Part shown: positions 1 to 8,630 of the stretch, piece after piece
Position numbering within the stretch: position 1 is the first letter of the stretch
Layout of the letters: every line of letters begins with the position of its first letter
From: Methylocystaceae bacterium
GTDB taxonomy: Bacteria; Pseudomonadota; Alphaproteobacteria; Rhizobiales; Beijerinckiaceae
NCBI GenBank assembly: GCA_003152255.1
Contig: PLZT01000666.1
Coordinates: forward strand, 3,468 to 12,531
DNA: 9,064 nt
Reading direction: 5' to 3'
Program-made: the position numbers and the translations under genes
The notes under the pieces: generated by a model
Seen by the model: only the letters and a program-made list of their open reading frames with translations
Told to the model about the DNA's origin: nothing
Database searches by the model: none

Positions 1-933
1 AATATGATCAACCGCCTCAATGTCGGCGTCTATGAAATGGGCTCGACCTTCAAGGCGCTGACCATCGCCATGGCGCTCGACAGCGGCAAGGTCAATCTCA
101 ACTCGCACTTCGACGCGCACAGCGCGCTCACCTCCGGGCGCTTCAGGATTCACGATTATCACCCCCAGAACCGCGCGCTTAGCGTGCCGGAAGTCTTCAC
201 CTATTCCTCCAACGTCGGCGTCGCGCGCATGGCGCTCGGCCAGGGCGTCGAGAAGCACAAGGCGTTTTTGCGCAAGATGGGCCAACTGACGCGCATGCGC
301 ACCGAATTGCCGGAGAGCGCCGCGCCGATCGTGCCGCAGAACTGGGGCGAGCTGAACACGATGACCATCGCCTTCGGCCACGGTCTCGCGGTCGCGCCGC
401 TGCAGGCGATGATGGCGGTCGCGGCGTTGATGAACGGCGGCTATCTCATCACGCCGACCTTCGTCAAACGCAGCGAGGAAGAAGCCAGGAAGGACGCGCC
501 GATCGTCATCAAGCCGGAGACGAGCGAAGCGATGCGCTATCTGATGCGCCTCAACGCCGAGAAGGGCACGGCCAAGAAAGTCGATATCGCCGGCTATTTC
601 GTCGGCGGCAAAACCGGCACGGCGGAGAAGGTGATCCACGGCCATTATTCCAAGAGCCGCCTGTTCACGACCTTCATGGCGGTGGCGCCCTCGGATAAGC
701 CCAAATATCTATTCATGACCTTGATGGACGAACCGCAGGGCTTGCCCGAAACCGGCGGCTACGCCACCGCCGCCTACAACTCGGGTTTGGTCACGGGGAA
801 AATCATCGAGCGCGTTGGGCCCTTGCTCGGGCTGGCGCCGCGTTTCGAGGCGCCGAAGGAGCCTTTCCCGATCCTGGCGAGAATGGGCTACGGTTTTGTC
901 AACGTGCCGGCGACCGGCGGCGGAGGACATTGA
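1..933 (+). CDS. ftsI: Septal peptidoglycan transpeptidase FtsI (PBP3), 3' part only
   Basis: FtsI is the inner-membrane-anchored class B penicillin-binding protein that crosslinks septal peptidoglycan in the periplasm, working with FtsW. The frame is open from base 1, so the ATG at 4 is internal and the gene starts upstream of the window. The 310 visible codons cover most of the transpeptidase domain; the N-terminal anchor and dimerisation domain are missing. All three penicillin-binding motifs are seen: SxxK as STFK, with the catalytic Ser codon at 43-45 inside YEMGSTFK; SxN as SSN around 208-216; and KTG as KTGTAEK at 610-630. The protein ends in a glycine-rich stretch (GGGGH). The TGA stop shares its A with the murE ATG. 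PBP2/MrdA has the same domain, but direct linkage to murE and murF argues strongly for FtsI. Confidence 0.96.
   Translation, partial: NMINRLNVGVYEMGSTFKALTIAMALDSGKVNLNSHFDAHSALTSGRFRIHDYHPQNRALSVPEVFTYSSNVGVARMALGQGVEKHKAFLRKMGQLTRMRTELPESAAPIVPQNWGELNTMTIAFGHGLAVAPLQAMMAVAALMNGGYLITPTFVKRSEEEARKDAPIVIKPETSEAMRYLMRLNAEKGTAKKVDIAGYFVGGKTGTAEKVIHGHYSKSRLFTTFMAVAPSDKPKYLFMTLMDEPQGLPETGGYATAAYNSGLVTGKIIERVGPLLGLAPRFEAPKEPFPILARMGYGFVNVPATGGGGH
922..926 (+). promoter_or_regulatory. Ribosome binding site for murE
   Basis: GGAGG lies inside the last codons of ftsI, six bases before the ATG at 933. It is the strongest Shine-Dalgarno match in the window. The spacing favours the ATG at 933 over the in-frame TTG at 930. 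Confidence 0.75.
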
Positions 934-2399
934 TGCGGCTAGCCGAACTGCTGGGCGGCGCCGGGCTGGACCCGGCCTTGGCCGATCTCGACATCGCCGG
1001 GATCAGCGCGGACAGCCGCGCCGTGGAGCATGGTTTCGCTTTTTTCGCGATTCCCGGTTTCGCCGGCGACGGCCTGAACTTCGTCGCCGACGCCAAGGCG
1101 CGCGGCGCCAGCGTGGTGATCGCCCAACGCGAGGCGCCGAGCGATTTGCCGCTGATCGTCGTCGCCGACGCGCGCGCCGCCCTGGCGTTGGCCGCCGCGC
1201 GCTTTTATCCGCGTCAGCCCGAAACCATCGCGGCTGTCACCGGCACCAGCGGCAAGACCTCGGTCGTCGCGTTCCTGCGTCAGATTTGGCGGTCGCTTGG
1301 ATTTGAAGCGGCGTCGCTCGGCACGGTCGGCGTCGTCGACGCCTCGGGCGCGCATTATGGCGCGCTGACGACGCCGGGCCCGGTCGAACTGCATCGCACG
1401 CTCGACGAACTCGCGTGGCGCCGCGTCACGCATCTCGCCATGGAGGCCTCGTCGCTCGGGATCGATCAGCGCCGCCTCGACGGCGTTCGGCTCACGCTCG
1501 CCGCCTTCACCAATTTCTCGCGCGATCACCTCGACCATCACCGCGATCTCGAAGACTATTTTCGCGCGAAGATGCGGCTGTTCGATACGCTGCTGCGACC
1601 CGGCCAGAGCGTGGTGTTCGACGCGGACAGCGATGTCGCGCCGCGCGTCCTCGAAGTTCTGCGCGCGAGAGGGTTGAAGCCCTTTGGCGTCGGCGCCAAG
1701 GGCGACGCAATCGCGCTGCTGGGCGCCGAGCCGAACGCCTTGGCGACGCGCCTGCGCCTGCGTCACGCCGGCGTCGATCACGGCGTCGAACTGCCGCTCG
1801 CCGGCGCCTTTCAGACCGCCAATGCGCTCGTCGCGGCTGGCCTCGCCATCGAGAGCGGGGCGGAGCCCGCGCGCGTCTTCGCGGCCTTGGAAAAATTGCA
1901 GGGCGCGCCTGGGCGGCTGGAGCGCGTGGGCACACGCCTCGGCGCGCCGATTTTCGTCGATTACGCCCATAAGCCCGACGCGCTCGAAAAGGTTGTCGCG
2001 ACGCTGCGGCCGCTGGTCAAGGGGCGGTTGATTCTGGTGTTTGGCTGCGGCGGCGACCGCGATCGCGGCAAGCGTCCGCTGATGGGCGAGATCGCCGCGC
2101 GCGGCGCCGACATCGCGATCGTCACCGACGACAACCCGCGAAGCGAAGACCCGGAGGCGATCCGCGCCGCCATTCTCGTTGGCGCGATGCTGGCCGGGGG
2201 CGCGACAATCAACGAAATCGGCGACCGCCGCGCCGCGATCGAGGCGGCCGTCGCGATGCTGCGCGAGGGCGACGCGCTCGTCGTGGCCGGCAAAGGTCAC
2301 GAAACGGGCCAGATCATAGGGCAATCGACGTTACCCTTCTCCGATCACGACGTCATCGCGGCCGCCCTGGCGGCGGCGCCTTTGGAAAACGCTTCATGA
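933..2399 (+). CDS. murE: UDP-MurNAc-L-Ala-D-Glu:meso-diaminopimelate ligase MurE
   Basis: MurE is the cytoplasmic ATP-dependent ligase that adds the third residue of the stem peptide. The protein has 488 residues, normal for the family. The three-domain Mur ligase plan is visible: an N-terminal UDP-binding domain (ISADSR near residue 25), a central ATPase domain with P-loop TGTSGKTS (103-110), substrate contact TTPGP (146-150), FTNFSRDHLDHH (192-203) and the likely carbamylated Lys at 213 (YFRAK), and a C-terminal domain with DYAHKPD (343-349), DNPR (400-403) and GKGHE (453-457). DNPR is the established mark of meso-DAP enzymes; lysine-adding MurE has a different sequence there. The ATG at 933 is chosen because GGAGG lies six bases upstream; an in-frame TTG at 930 would add one residue. 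The gene overlaps ftsI by one base and murF by four. Confidence 0.97.
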   Translation: MRLAELLGGAGLDPALADLDIAGISADSRAVEHGFAFFAIPGFAGDGLNFVADAKARGASVVIAQREAPSDLPLIVVADARAALALAAARFYPRQPETIAAVTGTSGKTSVVAFLRQIWRSLGFEAASLGTVGVVDASGAHYGALTTPGPVELHRTLDELAWRRVTHLAMEASSLGIDQRRLDGVRLTLAAFTNFSRDHLDHHRDLEDYFRAKMRLFDTLLRPGQSVVFDADSDVAPRVLEVLRARGLKPFGVGAKGDAIALLGAEPNALATRLRLRHAGVDHGVELPLAGAFQTANALVAAGLAIESGAEPARVFAALEKLQGAPGRLERVGTRLGAPIFVDYAHKPDALEKVVATLRPLVKGRLILVFGCGGDRDRGKRPLMGEIAARGADIAIVTDDNPRSEDPEAIRAAILVGAMLAGGATINEIGDRRAAIEAAVAMLREGDALVVAGKGHETGQIIGQSTLPFSDHDVIAAALAAAPLENAS

Positions 2400-3826
2400 T
2401 ACAAGAACCCCTATGGACCGGACTCGGCCTCGTCGGCGCGCTCAACGCCCGCGTGAGCGGGGGCGGTCTGCCCCGCAAGGCGAGCGGCGTCTCCATCGAC
2501 ACGCGCACGCTGGAGTCCGGCGATTTGTTTTTCGCCATCAAGGGCGACGCGCGCGACGGACATGATTTCGTTCCCGCGGCCTTCGAAAAGGGCGCTGCGG
2601 CGGCTGTCGTGGACGAAGCGCATGCGCGCGACTTCGCGGCCGCCGGTCCGCTTTTCGTCGTCAAGGACGTGCAGGCCGCGCTGGAGCGCCTCGGCGCATA
2701 TGCTCGCGCGCGCACGAACGCCTATATCGCGGCGATCACCGGCTCGGTTGGCAAAACATCGACCAAGGACATGGCGGGCCTGGTGTTTTCGCGCTTCGGC
2801 GCGACCCATGCGTCGGCCGCCTCTTATAACAATCAATGGGGCGTGCCGCTGTCGCTCGCGCGGATGCCGGCGGCGACGCGCTTCGGCATTTTCGAAATCG
2901 GCATGAATCACGCCGGCGAAATCGCCGCGCTGGTCGAGCAGGTGAAGCCGCATGTCGCGGTCGTGACCCGCGTCGCGCCGGTGCACCTCGAATATTTCGA
3001 TTCGCTGGAGGCCATCGCCGACGCCAAGGCCGAGATTTTCGGCGGCCTGCTCGAGGGAGGCGTCGCGATCGTCAACCGCGACGACGAGACCTTCGAGCGC
3101 CTCGCGGAAGCAGCGCGGGTCTCCGGGGCCGGGCATGTCTTCAGCTTCGGCTCGGGGGAGGGCGCGGAGGCGCGCCTCATCTCCTACGAAACCCATGGCG
3201 CGGTGGGCGTGGCGAGCGCCGAGATTTTCGGCCGGCGCATAAATTACCGCATCAACGCGCCGGGACGGCACATAGCTCACAATGCGCTAGCGGTGCTGCT
3301 CGTCGCCAGTGTTTTCGACATCGATTTGGAGCAGGCCGCGGCGGCGCTGGAGGAATTCACGCCCTCGACCGGGCGCGGGCGGCGCGAAACGCTCGAACGC
3401 GCGGGCGGGACGATCATCTTGATCGACGAAAGCTACAACGCCAATCCGACATCCATGCGCGCGGCTTTCGAGTTGCTCGCGGCGACAAACCCTGGCCCCG
3501 GCGGACGGCGCGTCGCCGCGCTTGGCGACATGCTGGAGCTTGGGCCGCGCTCGGGCGAACTGCACGCCGAACTCGGCCAGGACCTCGCGCGCGCGCGGGT
3601 CGATCTTTTGTTCACGGCGGGGCCGAACATGGCGCGCGCCTTTTACGCCGCTCCCGAAGCGATGCGCGGCGCGCATCGTCTCACCGCCGCCGAACTTGAA
3701 GGGTTGTTGTTGTCCGCGCTGCGTCCCGGCGACGTGGTGATGGTCAAGGGATCGAACGGTTCTCGCACGGGCGCGCTTGTCGCGGCGTTGCGGAACACCT
3801 CCAATGCCGCCGCGAACGCCGGCTGA
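2396..3826 (+). CDS. murF: UDP-MurNAc-tripeptide:D-alanyl-D-alanine ligase MurF
   Basis: MurF completes the cytoplasmic precursor by joining D-Ala-D-Ala to UDP-MurNAc-tripeptide with ATP, giving UDP-MurNAc-pentapeptide, the substrate of MraY. The product has 476 residues, typical of the family. Visible motifs in order are [16 protein letters not shown] (33-48) in the UDP-binding domain, P-loop [10 protein letters not shown] (115-124), NNQWGVPL (145-152), [11 protein letters not shown] (166-176), NRDD (227-230), [11 protein letters not shown] (344-354), ALGDMLELG (375-383) and VKGSNGSR (450-457). The DESYNANP block is a MurF signature and separates it from MurC, MurD and MurE. The start lies in an ATGA overlap with the murE stop. 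The upstream ribosome site is weak (GGAAA at 2384-2388), so translation probably depends on ribosomes finishing murE. No defect is seen. Confidence 0.97.
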   Translation: MIQEPLWTGLGLVGALNARVSGGGLPRKASGVSIDTRTLESGDLFFAIKGDARDGHDFVPAAFEKGAAAAVVDEAHARDFAAAGPLFVVKDVQAALERLGAYARARTNAYIAAITGSVGKTSTKDMAGLVFSRFGATHASAASYNNQWGVPLSLARMPAATRFGIFEIGMNHAGEIAALVEQVKPHVAVVTRVAPVHLEYFDSLEAIADAKAEIFGGLLEGGVAIVNRDDETFERLAEAARVSGAGHVFSFGSGEGAEARLISYETHGAVGVASAEIFGRRINYRINAPGRHIAHNALAVLLVASVFDIDLEQAAAALEEFTPSTGRGRRETLERAGGTIILIDESYNANPTSMRAAFELLAATNPGPGGRRVAALGDMLELGPRSGELHAELGQDLARARVDLLFTAGPNMARAFYAAPEAMRGAHRLTAAELEGLLLSALRPGDVVMVKGSNGSRTGALVAALRNTSNAAANAG

Positions 3827-3830
3827 AGGA
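3826..3830 (+). promoter_or_regulatory. Ribosome binding site for mraY
   Basis: AAGGA begins on the last base of the murF stop codon and lies nine bases before the ATG at 3840. It supports this ATG over an upstream in-frame start near 3777 that would run into murF. Confidence 0.65.
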
Positions 3831-3839
3831 TTTGAAATA

Positions 3840-4922
3840 ATGCTAACGCTGCTCGCGGACTATTCTCACTTGTTCGGCCCGCTCAACGTCTTTCGTTATA
3901 TCACCTTTCGCGCCGCCTGCGCGGCGGCGACGGCGTTGTTCTTCGTGTTCTTCTATGGTCCTGGCGTCATCTCCGCGCTGCGCCTCAAGCAAGGCAAGGG
4001 CCAGCCGATCCGCGAGGACGGGCCGGCCTCGCATCTCCTCAACAAGAAGGGCACGCCGACAATGGGCGGGCTGATGATCCTCTCGGGGCTCATCCCCAGC
4101 ACGCTGCTATGGGCCAATTTCAAGAACGCCTATGTCTGGATCGTGCTGTTCGTGACGGTCTGCTTCGGAGCGATCGGCTTTTACGACGATTACCTCAAGG
4201 TGACGAAGCAATCGCACAAGGGATTTTCCGGTTGGCTGCGGCTGCTGATCGAGTTCATCGTCGCCGGCGTCGCCTGTTACGCCATGACGCTCGTCGGCGG
4301 CGAGGACATGCATAAGTTGGGTTTGCCGATGCTCAAGGGGTTTGTAATGAACCTCGGCTGGTTCTTCCTGCCATTTGGAGCCTTCGTGATCGTCGCGGCC
4401 GGCAATTGCGTCAATCTCACCGACGGGCTCGACGGGCTCGCGATCGTGCCCTCGATGATCGCCGCCGGAACCTTCGCGATCTTCGCCTATCTCGTCGGCA
4501 ATTCGGTGTTCTCCTTCTACCTTGGCGTCAATCACGTCGCTGGCGTCGGCGAACTGACGATCGTCTGCGCTTCGCTGATTGGCGCGGGTCTGGGCTTTCT
4601 GTGGTTCAACGCGCCGCCCGCGCAGATCTTCATGGGCGACACCGGCTCGCTGGCGCTCGGCGGCCTGCTCGGCGCCGTCGCGGTGTCGGTGAAGCAGGAG
4701 TTCGTGCTCGTCATCGTCGGCGGGCTGTTCGTGCTGGAGGGCGCGTCGGTGATCGTCCAGGTCGGATATTTCAAACTCACGGGAAAGCGCATTTTTCTGA
4801 TGGCGCCGATCCACCATCACTTCGAAGAAAAGGGATGGAAAGAGCCGCAGATCGTGATCCGCTTCTGGATCATCGCGTTCGTGCTCGCGCTCATGGGACT
4901 TTCAACGCTGAAACTGAGGTGA
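3840..4922 (+). CDS. mraY: Phospho-MurNAc-pentapeptide transferase MraY
   Basis: MraY is the integral membrane enzyme that transfers phospho-MurNAc-pentapeptide from UDP to undecaprenyl phosphate, making lipid I on the cytoplasmic face. The protein has 360 residues, the usual family length, with about ten hydrophobic segments. Diagnostic motifs are PIREDGP (56-62) followed by GTPTMGG (71-77), FYDDYLK (114-120) with the Asp pair 116/117, NLTDGLDG (192-199), [12 protein letters not shown] (264-275) with the conserved Asp267, and the HHH loop in APIHHHFE (322-329). A longer frame reaches back to 3777 inside murF, but its extra 21 residues (starting MSRRCGTPP) look unlike any MraY; ATG 3840 has AAGGA upstream and gives the expected N-terminus. 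WecA-type transferases are relatives, but the HHH loop and the gene context exclude them. murD starts two bases after the stop. Confidence 0.97.
   Translation: MLTLLADYSHLFGPLNVFRYITFRAACAAATALFFVFFYGPGVISALRLKQGKGQPIREDGPASHLLNKKGTPTMGGLMILSGLIPSTLLWANFKNAYVWIVLFVTVCFGAIGFYDDYLKVTKQSHKGFSGWLRLLIEFIVAGVACYAMTLVGGEDMHKLGLPMLKGFVMNLGWFFLPFGAFVIVAAGNCVNLTDGLDGLAIVPSMIAAGTFAIFAYLVGNSVFSFYLGVNHVAGVGELTIVCASLIGAGLGFLWFNAPPAQIFMGDTGSLALGGLLGAVAVSVKQEFVLVIVGGLFVLEGASVIVQVGYFKLTGKRIFLMAPIHHHFEEKGWKEPQIVIRFWIIAFVLALMGLSTLKLR
4916..4919 (+). promoter_or_regulatory. Ribosome binding site for murD
   Basis: GAGG, extending to GAGGTG across the mraY stop codon, lies five bases before the ATG at 4925. It supports that start over the open frame that continues upstream through mraY. 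Confidence 0.65.
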
Positions 4923-4924
4923 CG

Positions 4925-6343
4925 ATGACGCCGGTCAGCACATTCAACGGCAGGAGCGTGGCGCTCTTTGGTCTTGGCGGCTCCGGGCTCGCCACCGCGA
5001 AGGCGCTTATCGCCGGCGGCGCCAATGTCACGGCCTGGGACGATAGCGAGGCGGGCCGCGCCAAGGCGCTCGCCGAGAAAATCCATGTCGAGGATTTGGA
5101 TGGCGCCGACTGGAGCCGGTTCGACGCGCTGATTCTGACGCCCGGCGCGCCATTGACGCATCCCGTCCCGCATTGGACCGTCCAGCGCGCCAGGGCGCTG
5201 GACATCGAGGTGATTGGCGACATCGAACTCTTCTGCCGGGAACGCGACGAACTCGCGGGCGGCGCACCTTTCGTCGCGATCACCGGCACCAATGGCAAGT
5301 CGACGACGACAGCGCTGATCGCCCATATTCTGTCGCAGGCGGGGCGCGACGCGCAGCTCGGCGGCAATATCGGAACGCCGATTCTGGCGTTGGAGCCGCC
5401 GGAAGATGCGCGAATCCATGTGATCGAGTGTTCGTCGTTCCAGATCGATCTCGCGCCTTCGCTGGCGCCGACGATCGGCATATTGATCAATCTGACGCCG
5501 GACCATCTCGATCGCCACGGGACGATGGAGCATTACGCCGCGGTCAAGGAGCGGCTGGTCGCCGGCGCGGAAATCGCGCTCGTCGGCGTCGACGACGCCT
5601 ATTGCCACGCCATCGGCGCGCGGCTCACGCAAAGCGCGCGTCCCGATCAGCGCGTCGCGCCGGTCTCGGCGGAGCGCGCGCTCGATTGGGGATTTTACCT
5701 CGACGGCGACAACATCATGTTCCGCGAAAAGGATCATCCGCTGGAAGAGGCGGAGTTGCTGTGCTCGCTCAAAGGCGCGCGCGCGCTGCGCGGCGCCCAT
5801 AATGCGCAAAACGCGGTGTTCGCCGCCGCCGCCTGCTGGGAGTTGGGGCTCGAAGACGAGGAGATCGCGCGCGGACTCCTCGGGTTTCCCGGCCTGCCGC
5901 ATCGCATGGAGGAGGTCGCGCGGCTGGACCACGTCCTTTTCGTCAACGACAGCAAGGCGACCAACGCCGACGCCGCCTCCAAGGCGCTCGCAAGCTATAT
6001 CGACATCTATTGGATCATCGGCGGCAAGGCCAAGGAGGGCGGCATCGAGTCGCTGCGGGCTTTCTTTCCCCTGGTGGTCAAGGCCTATCTGATCGGCGAG
6101 GCGAGCGACGACTTCGCCAGGACGCTGGAGGGCGCCGTATCCTACGAGCGCTGCGGGACGCTGGAAGTCGCGACCGAGCGCGCGGCGCGCGACGCCGCCG
6201 CGAGCAAGACATCGACTCCGGTCGTGCTGCTTTCGCCGGCCTGCGCCTCATACGATCAATTCGCCAATTTCGAAGCGCGCGGAGACGCCTTTCGCGGGTT
6301 AGCGCAAAAGCTCGCCGCATCTGGACCGGGAGACGCCTCATGA
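4925..6343 (+). CDS. murD: UDP-MurNAc-L-alanine:D-glutamate ligase MurD
   Basis: MurD adds D-glutamate to UDP-MurNAc-L-Ala in the cytoplasm using ATP, the second amino-acid step. The product has 472 residues, slightly longer than E. coli MurD, as is common in alphaproteobacteria. The N-terminal Rossmann-like domain shows [14 protein letters not shown] (15-28), the ATPase domain shows P-loop TGTNGKST (120-127), [11 protein letters not shown] (189-199) and the likely carbamylated Lys208, and the C-terminal domain shows PHRMEEV (325-331), VNDSKATN (340-347) and [10 protein letters not shown] (437-446). The HRMEEV plus NDSKATN pair is specific to MurD among Mur ligases. The reading frame stays open well upstream inside mraY, but the conserved N-terminus begins right after ATG 4925, which has GAGG upstream. 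The stop overlaps the ftsW start in ATGA. Confidence 0.97.
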   Translation: MTPVSTFNGRSVALFGLGGSGLATAKALIAGGANVTAWDDSEAGRAKALAEKIHVEDLDGADWSRFDALILTPGAPLTHPVPHWTVQRARALDIEVIGDIELFCRERDELAGGAPFVAITGTNGKSTTTALIAHILSQAGRDAQLGGNIGTPILALEPPEDARIHVIECSSFQIDLAPSLAPTIGILINLTPDHLDRHGTMEHYAAVKERLVAGAEIALVGVDDAYCHAIGARLTQSARPDQRVAPVSAERALDWGFYLDGDNIMFREKDHPLEEAELLCSLKGARALRGAHNAQNAVFAAAACWELGLEDEEIARGLLGFPGLPHRMEEVARLDHVLFVNDSKATNADAASKALASYIDIYWIIGGKAKEGGIESLRAFFPLVVKAYLIGEASDDFARTLEGAVSYERCGTLEVATERAARDAAASKTSTPVVLLSPACASYDQFANFEARGDAFRGLAQKLAASGPGDAS

Positions 6344-7524
6344 TTTCGCGCGCGCATCGCACGCCCTTATCCGACTGGGCCTGGACGATCGACCGCTGGC
6401 TCCTCGTCGCCATCGCCATGCTGATCGTCGCGGGACTCGTGTTCTCGATGGCCGGCAGCCCGCCGGTGGCCGAGCGGCTGCATCTGCCGACCTTCTATTT
6501 CGTCAATCGGCAGGCGCTGTTTCTACTGCCCGCGCTTCTCGTCATGTTCGGCGCGTCATTGCTGTCACCGCGCCACATTCGCCGCGTCGCGCTGGGGGTG
6601 TTCATCCTATCCTTGGCGCTGGTGGTGGCGACGCTGTTTTTCGGCCAAGAGGTCAAGGGCGCGCGCCGTTGGATTTTCGGAGTGCAACCGTCGGAATTCC
6701 TGAAGCCGGCCTTTGTCGTGCTCGTCGCCTGGGCTTTCTCCGAGGGCGCCGCGCGCAAGGGCGTTCCCGGCAACATCATCGCGCTAATGCTGTTTCCCTT
6801 GACCGTCGGGCCTTTGGTGCTCCAGCCGGACTTTGGCCAGACCATGCTGATCTCGATGGTTTGGGCGATCCTGTTCTTCATGGCGGGGCTGCATTGGCTG
6901 TGGGTCGTCGGCATTGGCGGGCTCGGCGCCTCCTCGGCTCTGCTCGCCTATAAATTCGTGCCGCACGTGCACGCGCGCATCCAGGCGTTTCTCGAGCCGC
7001 CGCCGCCGATGACCGCCGGCGTGCCAACCAACTTCCAATCCGAGACGGCGCTGGAGAGTTTCATCTCCGGCTCGTGGCTCGGCAAGGGGCCGGGCGAGGG
7101 CACGATCAAGCGCATCCTGCCGGATTCGCACACCGACTATATTTTCGCGGTGATCGGCGAGGAGTTCGGCGTCCTGGTCTGCATCGCGCTCGCCGCGTTG
7201 TTCGCCTTCATCGTGGTGCGCAGCCTGTTGTCGGCAGCCCGCAACGAAGACCCTTTCTGCCGCTTCGCGACCGCCGGCCTCGCCATGCTGTTCGGCCTGC
7301 AGGGCTGCATCAACATGGCGGTGAATTTGCAGCTGATGCCGGCCAAGGGCATGACCTTGCCCTTTGTCTCCTACGGCGGGTCGTCGTTGATTTCGCTGGC
7401 GCTGGGCACTGGTTTTCTGCTCGCCGTGACACGTCGCAGGCCTCGCGCGCATATGGTCGCGCGGCGCGCCGACGAGGCGGCGGAGGCGGAGTCCGCGGCT
7501 CCAATGGCGGGCGCGCCGGCATGA
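6340..7524 (+). CDS. ftsW: Septal peptidoglycan glycosyltransferase FtsW (SEDS family)
   Basis: FtsW polymerises lipid II into glycan strands at the division septum, as the partner of the transpeptidase FtsI. The 394-residue product has about ten hydrophobic segments between residues 18 and 364 and one large extracytoplasmic loop at about 205-268. SEDS motifs include GARRWI with QPSEFLKP (107-123), QPDFGQT (162-168), the loop segment GKGPGEG (248-254) followed by [16 protein letters not shown] (260-275), and PFVSYGGSS (341-349). Asp266 in HTDYIF matches the proposed catalytic Asp of the family. RodA is the main alternative, but the position between murD and murG and the ftsI gene in the same cluster point to FtsW. 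The last 25 or so residues are rich in Ala and Glu and probably cytoplasmic. Start is in an ATGA overlap with murD; GGGAG lies at 6328-6332. Confidence 0.96.
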   Translation: MISRAHRTPLSDWAWTIDRWLLVAIAMLIVAGLVFSMAGSPPVAERLHLPTFYFVNRQALFLLPALLVMFGASLLSPRHIRRVALGVFILSLALVVATLFFGQEVKGARRWIFGVQPSEFLKPAFVVLVAWAFSEGAARKGVPGNIIALMLFPLTVGPLVLQPDFGQTMLISMVWAILFFMAGLHWLWVVGIGGLGASSALLAYKFVPHVHARIQAFLEPPPPMTAGVPTNFQSETALESFISGSWLGKGPGEGTIKRILPDSHTDYIFAVIGEEFGVLVCIALAALFAFIVVRSLLSAARNEDPFCRFATAGLAMLFGLQGCINMAVNLQLMPAKGMTLPFVSYGGSSLISLALGTGFLLAVTRRRPRAHMVARRADEAAEAESAAPMAGAPA

Positions 7525-8630
7525 GCGGTGGTCCCGTGCTACTCGCCGCCGGCGGCACGGGGGGGCATCTCTTCCCCGCCGAGGCTCTCGCCCATGTTCT
7601 CGCGCAACGCGGCGTCGCCGTCGAACTGGTGACGGACGAGCGCGCGCTGCGCTATGGGGACAGCTTTCCCGCGCGCGCGATGCACACGATCCGCTCGGCG
7701 ACGCCGCGCGGCGGCTCGATTTTTTCGCGCGTCGCGGCGGTGGCTCGGCTCGGCTTCGGCGTTGTCGAGGCGCTGGCGTTGCTTCTGCGGCTTCGTCCGA
7801 GCGTCGTGATCGGCTTTGGCGGCTATCCGACCGTGCCGCCGCTGGTCGCGGCCTCGCTGCTGCGCATTCCAACTGTCCTGCACGAAGCCAATGGCGTGAT
7901 GGGCAAGGCCAACCGCTTCCTGGCCGGGAGGGTCGACGCCATCGCGGCGGGTTTTCCGCTTCCCGACGCGCCGCCCGCGTTGCGCGCCAAAATCACCGTC
8001 ACCGGCAATCCGCTGCGGCCCAACGCGCTCGCGGCGATCAATGAGCCCTATCCCGAGATCGACGGCCGGTTGCGGCTTCTCGTCACCGGCGGCTCGCAGG
8101 GCGCGCGCGTGATGGCCGACGTGGTTCCCGCCGCCGTGGCCGCCTTGCCGGCGGAGTCGCGCGATAAAATAATCGTGACGCAGCAGGCGAGGCTCGAAGA
8201 CATCGCGCGGGTCGCCGCCGTCTATGAGCGCGCCGGCGTGAAGGCGGAGATCGCGCCGTTCTTTTCCGATCTGCCGCTGCGCATCGCGCGAGCGCAACTG
8301 GTGATCGCGCGCTCGGGCGCCTCCACCGTGTCGGAAATCGCGGCGATCGGGCGCGCTTCGATCCTCGTGCCGCTGCCGCATGCGCTGGATCAGGATCAAG
8401 CCGCCAACGCCGCCGTGCTGCAAGCGACTGGCGCGGCGGAGGTCGTGCGTCAAGAGAATTTCACGCCGCGTTTCTTGAGCGAGCGTCTCGCCGTTTTCAT
8501 CGGCGATCCGGCGTCGCTCAAGTTTCCCGCGGAATGCGCCAAGGCCGCCGGCGTCGCCGACGCCGCGCAAAGATTGGCCGACCTCGCGCTTGGCGTCGCG
8601 AAGGCGAAAACCCAGGATACGGAGACCTAA
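7521..8630 (+). CDS. murG: UDP-GlcNAc:lipid I N-acetylglucosaminyltransferase MurG
   Basis: MurG is the membrane-associated cytoplasmic GT-B glycosyltransferase that adds GlcNAc to lipid I to form lipid II. The product has 369 residues, normal length. The N-terminal domain begins with the glycine loop GGTGGH (11-16) and continues with GFGGYPTVPP (98-107) and HEANGVMGKANR (121-132). The C-terminal, donor-binding domain shows TGNPLR (161-166), VTGGSQGAR (188-196), ARSGASTVSEIAAIG (263-277) with the conserved Glu272, and LDQDQAANA (289-297). The usual HEQN block reads HEAN here, a Gln-to-Ala change at residue 123. The frame is open well upstream inside ftsW, but the MurG N-terminus starts at ATG 7521 in an ATGA overlap with the ftsW stop. 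No good Shine-Dalgarno sequence precedes it, so translation is probably coupled to ftsW. Confidence 0.97.
   Translation: MSGGPVLLAAGGTGGHLFPAEALAHVLAQRGVAVELVTDERALRYGDSFPARAMHTIRSATPRGGSIFSRVAAVARLGFGVVEALALLLRLRPSVVIGFGGYPTVPPLVAASLLRIPTVLHEANGVMGKANRFLAGRVDAIAAGFPLPDAPPALRAKITVTGNPLRPNALAAINEPYPEIDGRLRLLVTGGSQGARVMADVVPAAVAALPAESRDKIIVTQQARLEDIARVAAVYERAGVKAEIAPFFSDLPLRIARAQLVIARSGASTVSEIAAIGRASILVPLPHALDQDQAANAAVLQATGAAEVVRQENFTPRFLSERLAVFIGDPASLKFPAECAKAAGVADAAQRLADLALGVAKAKTQDTET
8621..8624 (+). promoter_or_regulatory. Ribosome binding site for murC
   Basis: GGAG lies within the last codons of murG, six bases before the ATG at 8631. Confidence 0.6.

Noticed and set aside
4..6. ATG near the window start as the start of a short ftsI-like gene
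   Set aside because: The codon before it is also in frame and open, and the ATG lies only 13 codons before the catalytic Ser, so it is an internal Met of a gene that begins upstream.
939..2324. Open frame of 461 codons on the minus strand opposite murE
   Set aside because: It lies wholly inside murE, its product is Arg/Ala/Asp-rich with no recognisable motif, and long antisense frames are expected where third codon positions are strongly G/C.
2836..3699. Plus-strand open frame of 287 codons in another frame of murF
   Set aside because: Very Arg/Gly-rich translation of a G+C-rich gene read out of frame; murF motifs are all in the main frame.
4421..4438. Tandem 9-base direct repeat (CGACGGGCT twice) in mraY
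   Set aside because: It encodes the DGLDGL part of the conserved MraY motif NLTDGLDG, so the protein constraint explains it.
4406..4924. N-terminal extension of murD reaching back into mraY
   Set aside because: The extra 173 residues are Arg-rich out-of-frame mraY sequence; the MurD N-terminus begins at 4925 with a ribosome site. The equivalent extensions of ftsW (from 6010) and murG (from 7074) were rejected for the same reason.
4817..5932. Minus-strand open frame of 371 codons opposite the end of mraY and most of murD
   Set aside because: Same reasoning: fully overlaps genes with complete catalytic motifs, with composition typical of antisense frames in G+C-rich DNA.
6784..7872. Minus-strand open frame of 362 codons opposite ftsW and murG
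   Set aside because: Arg-rich low-complexity product, spans two real genes, no family resemblance.
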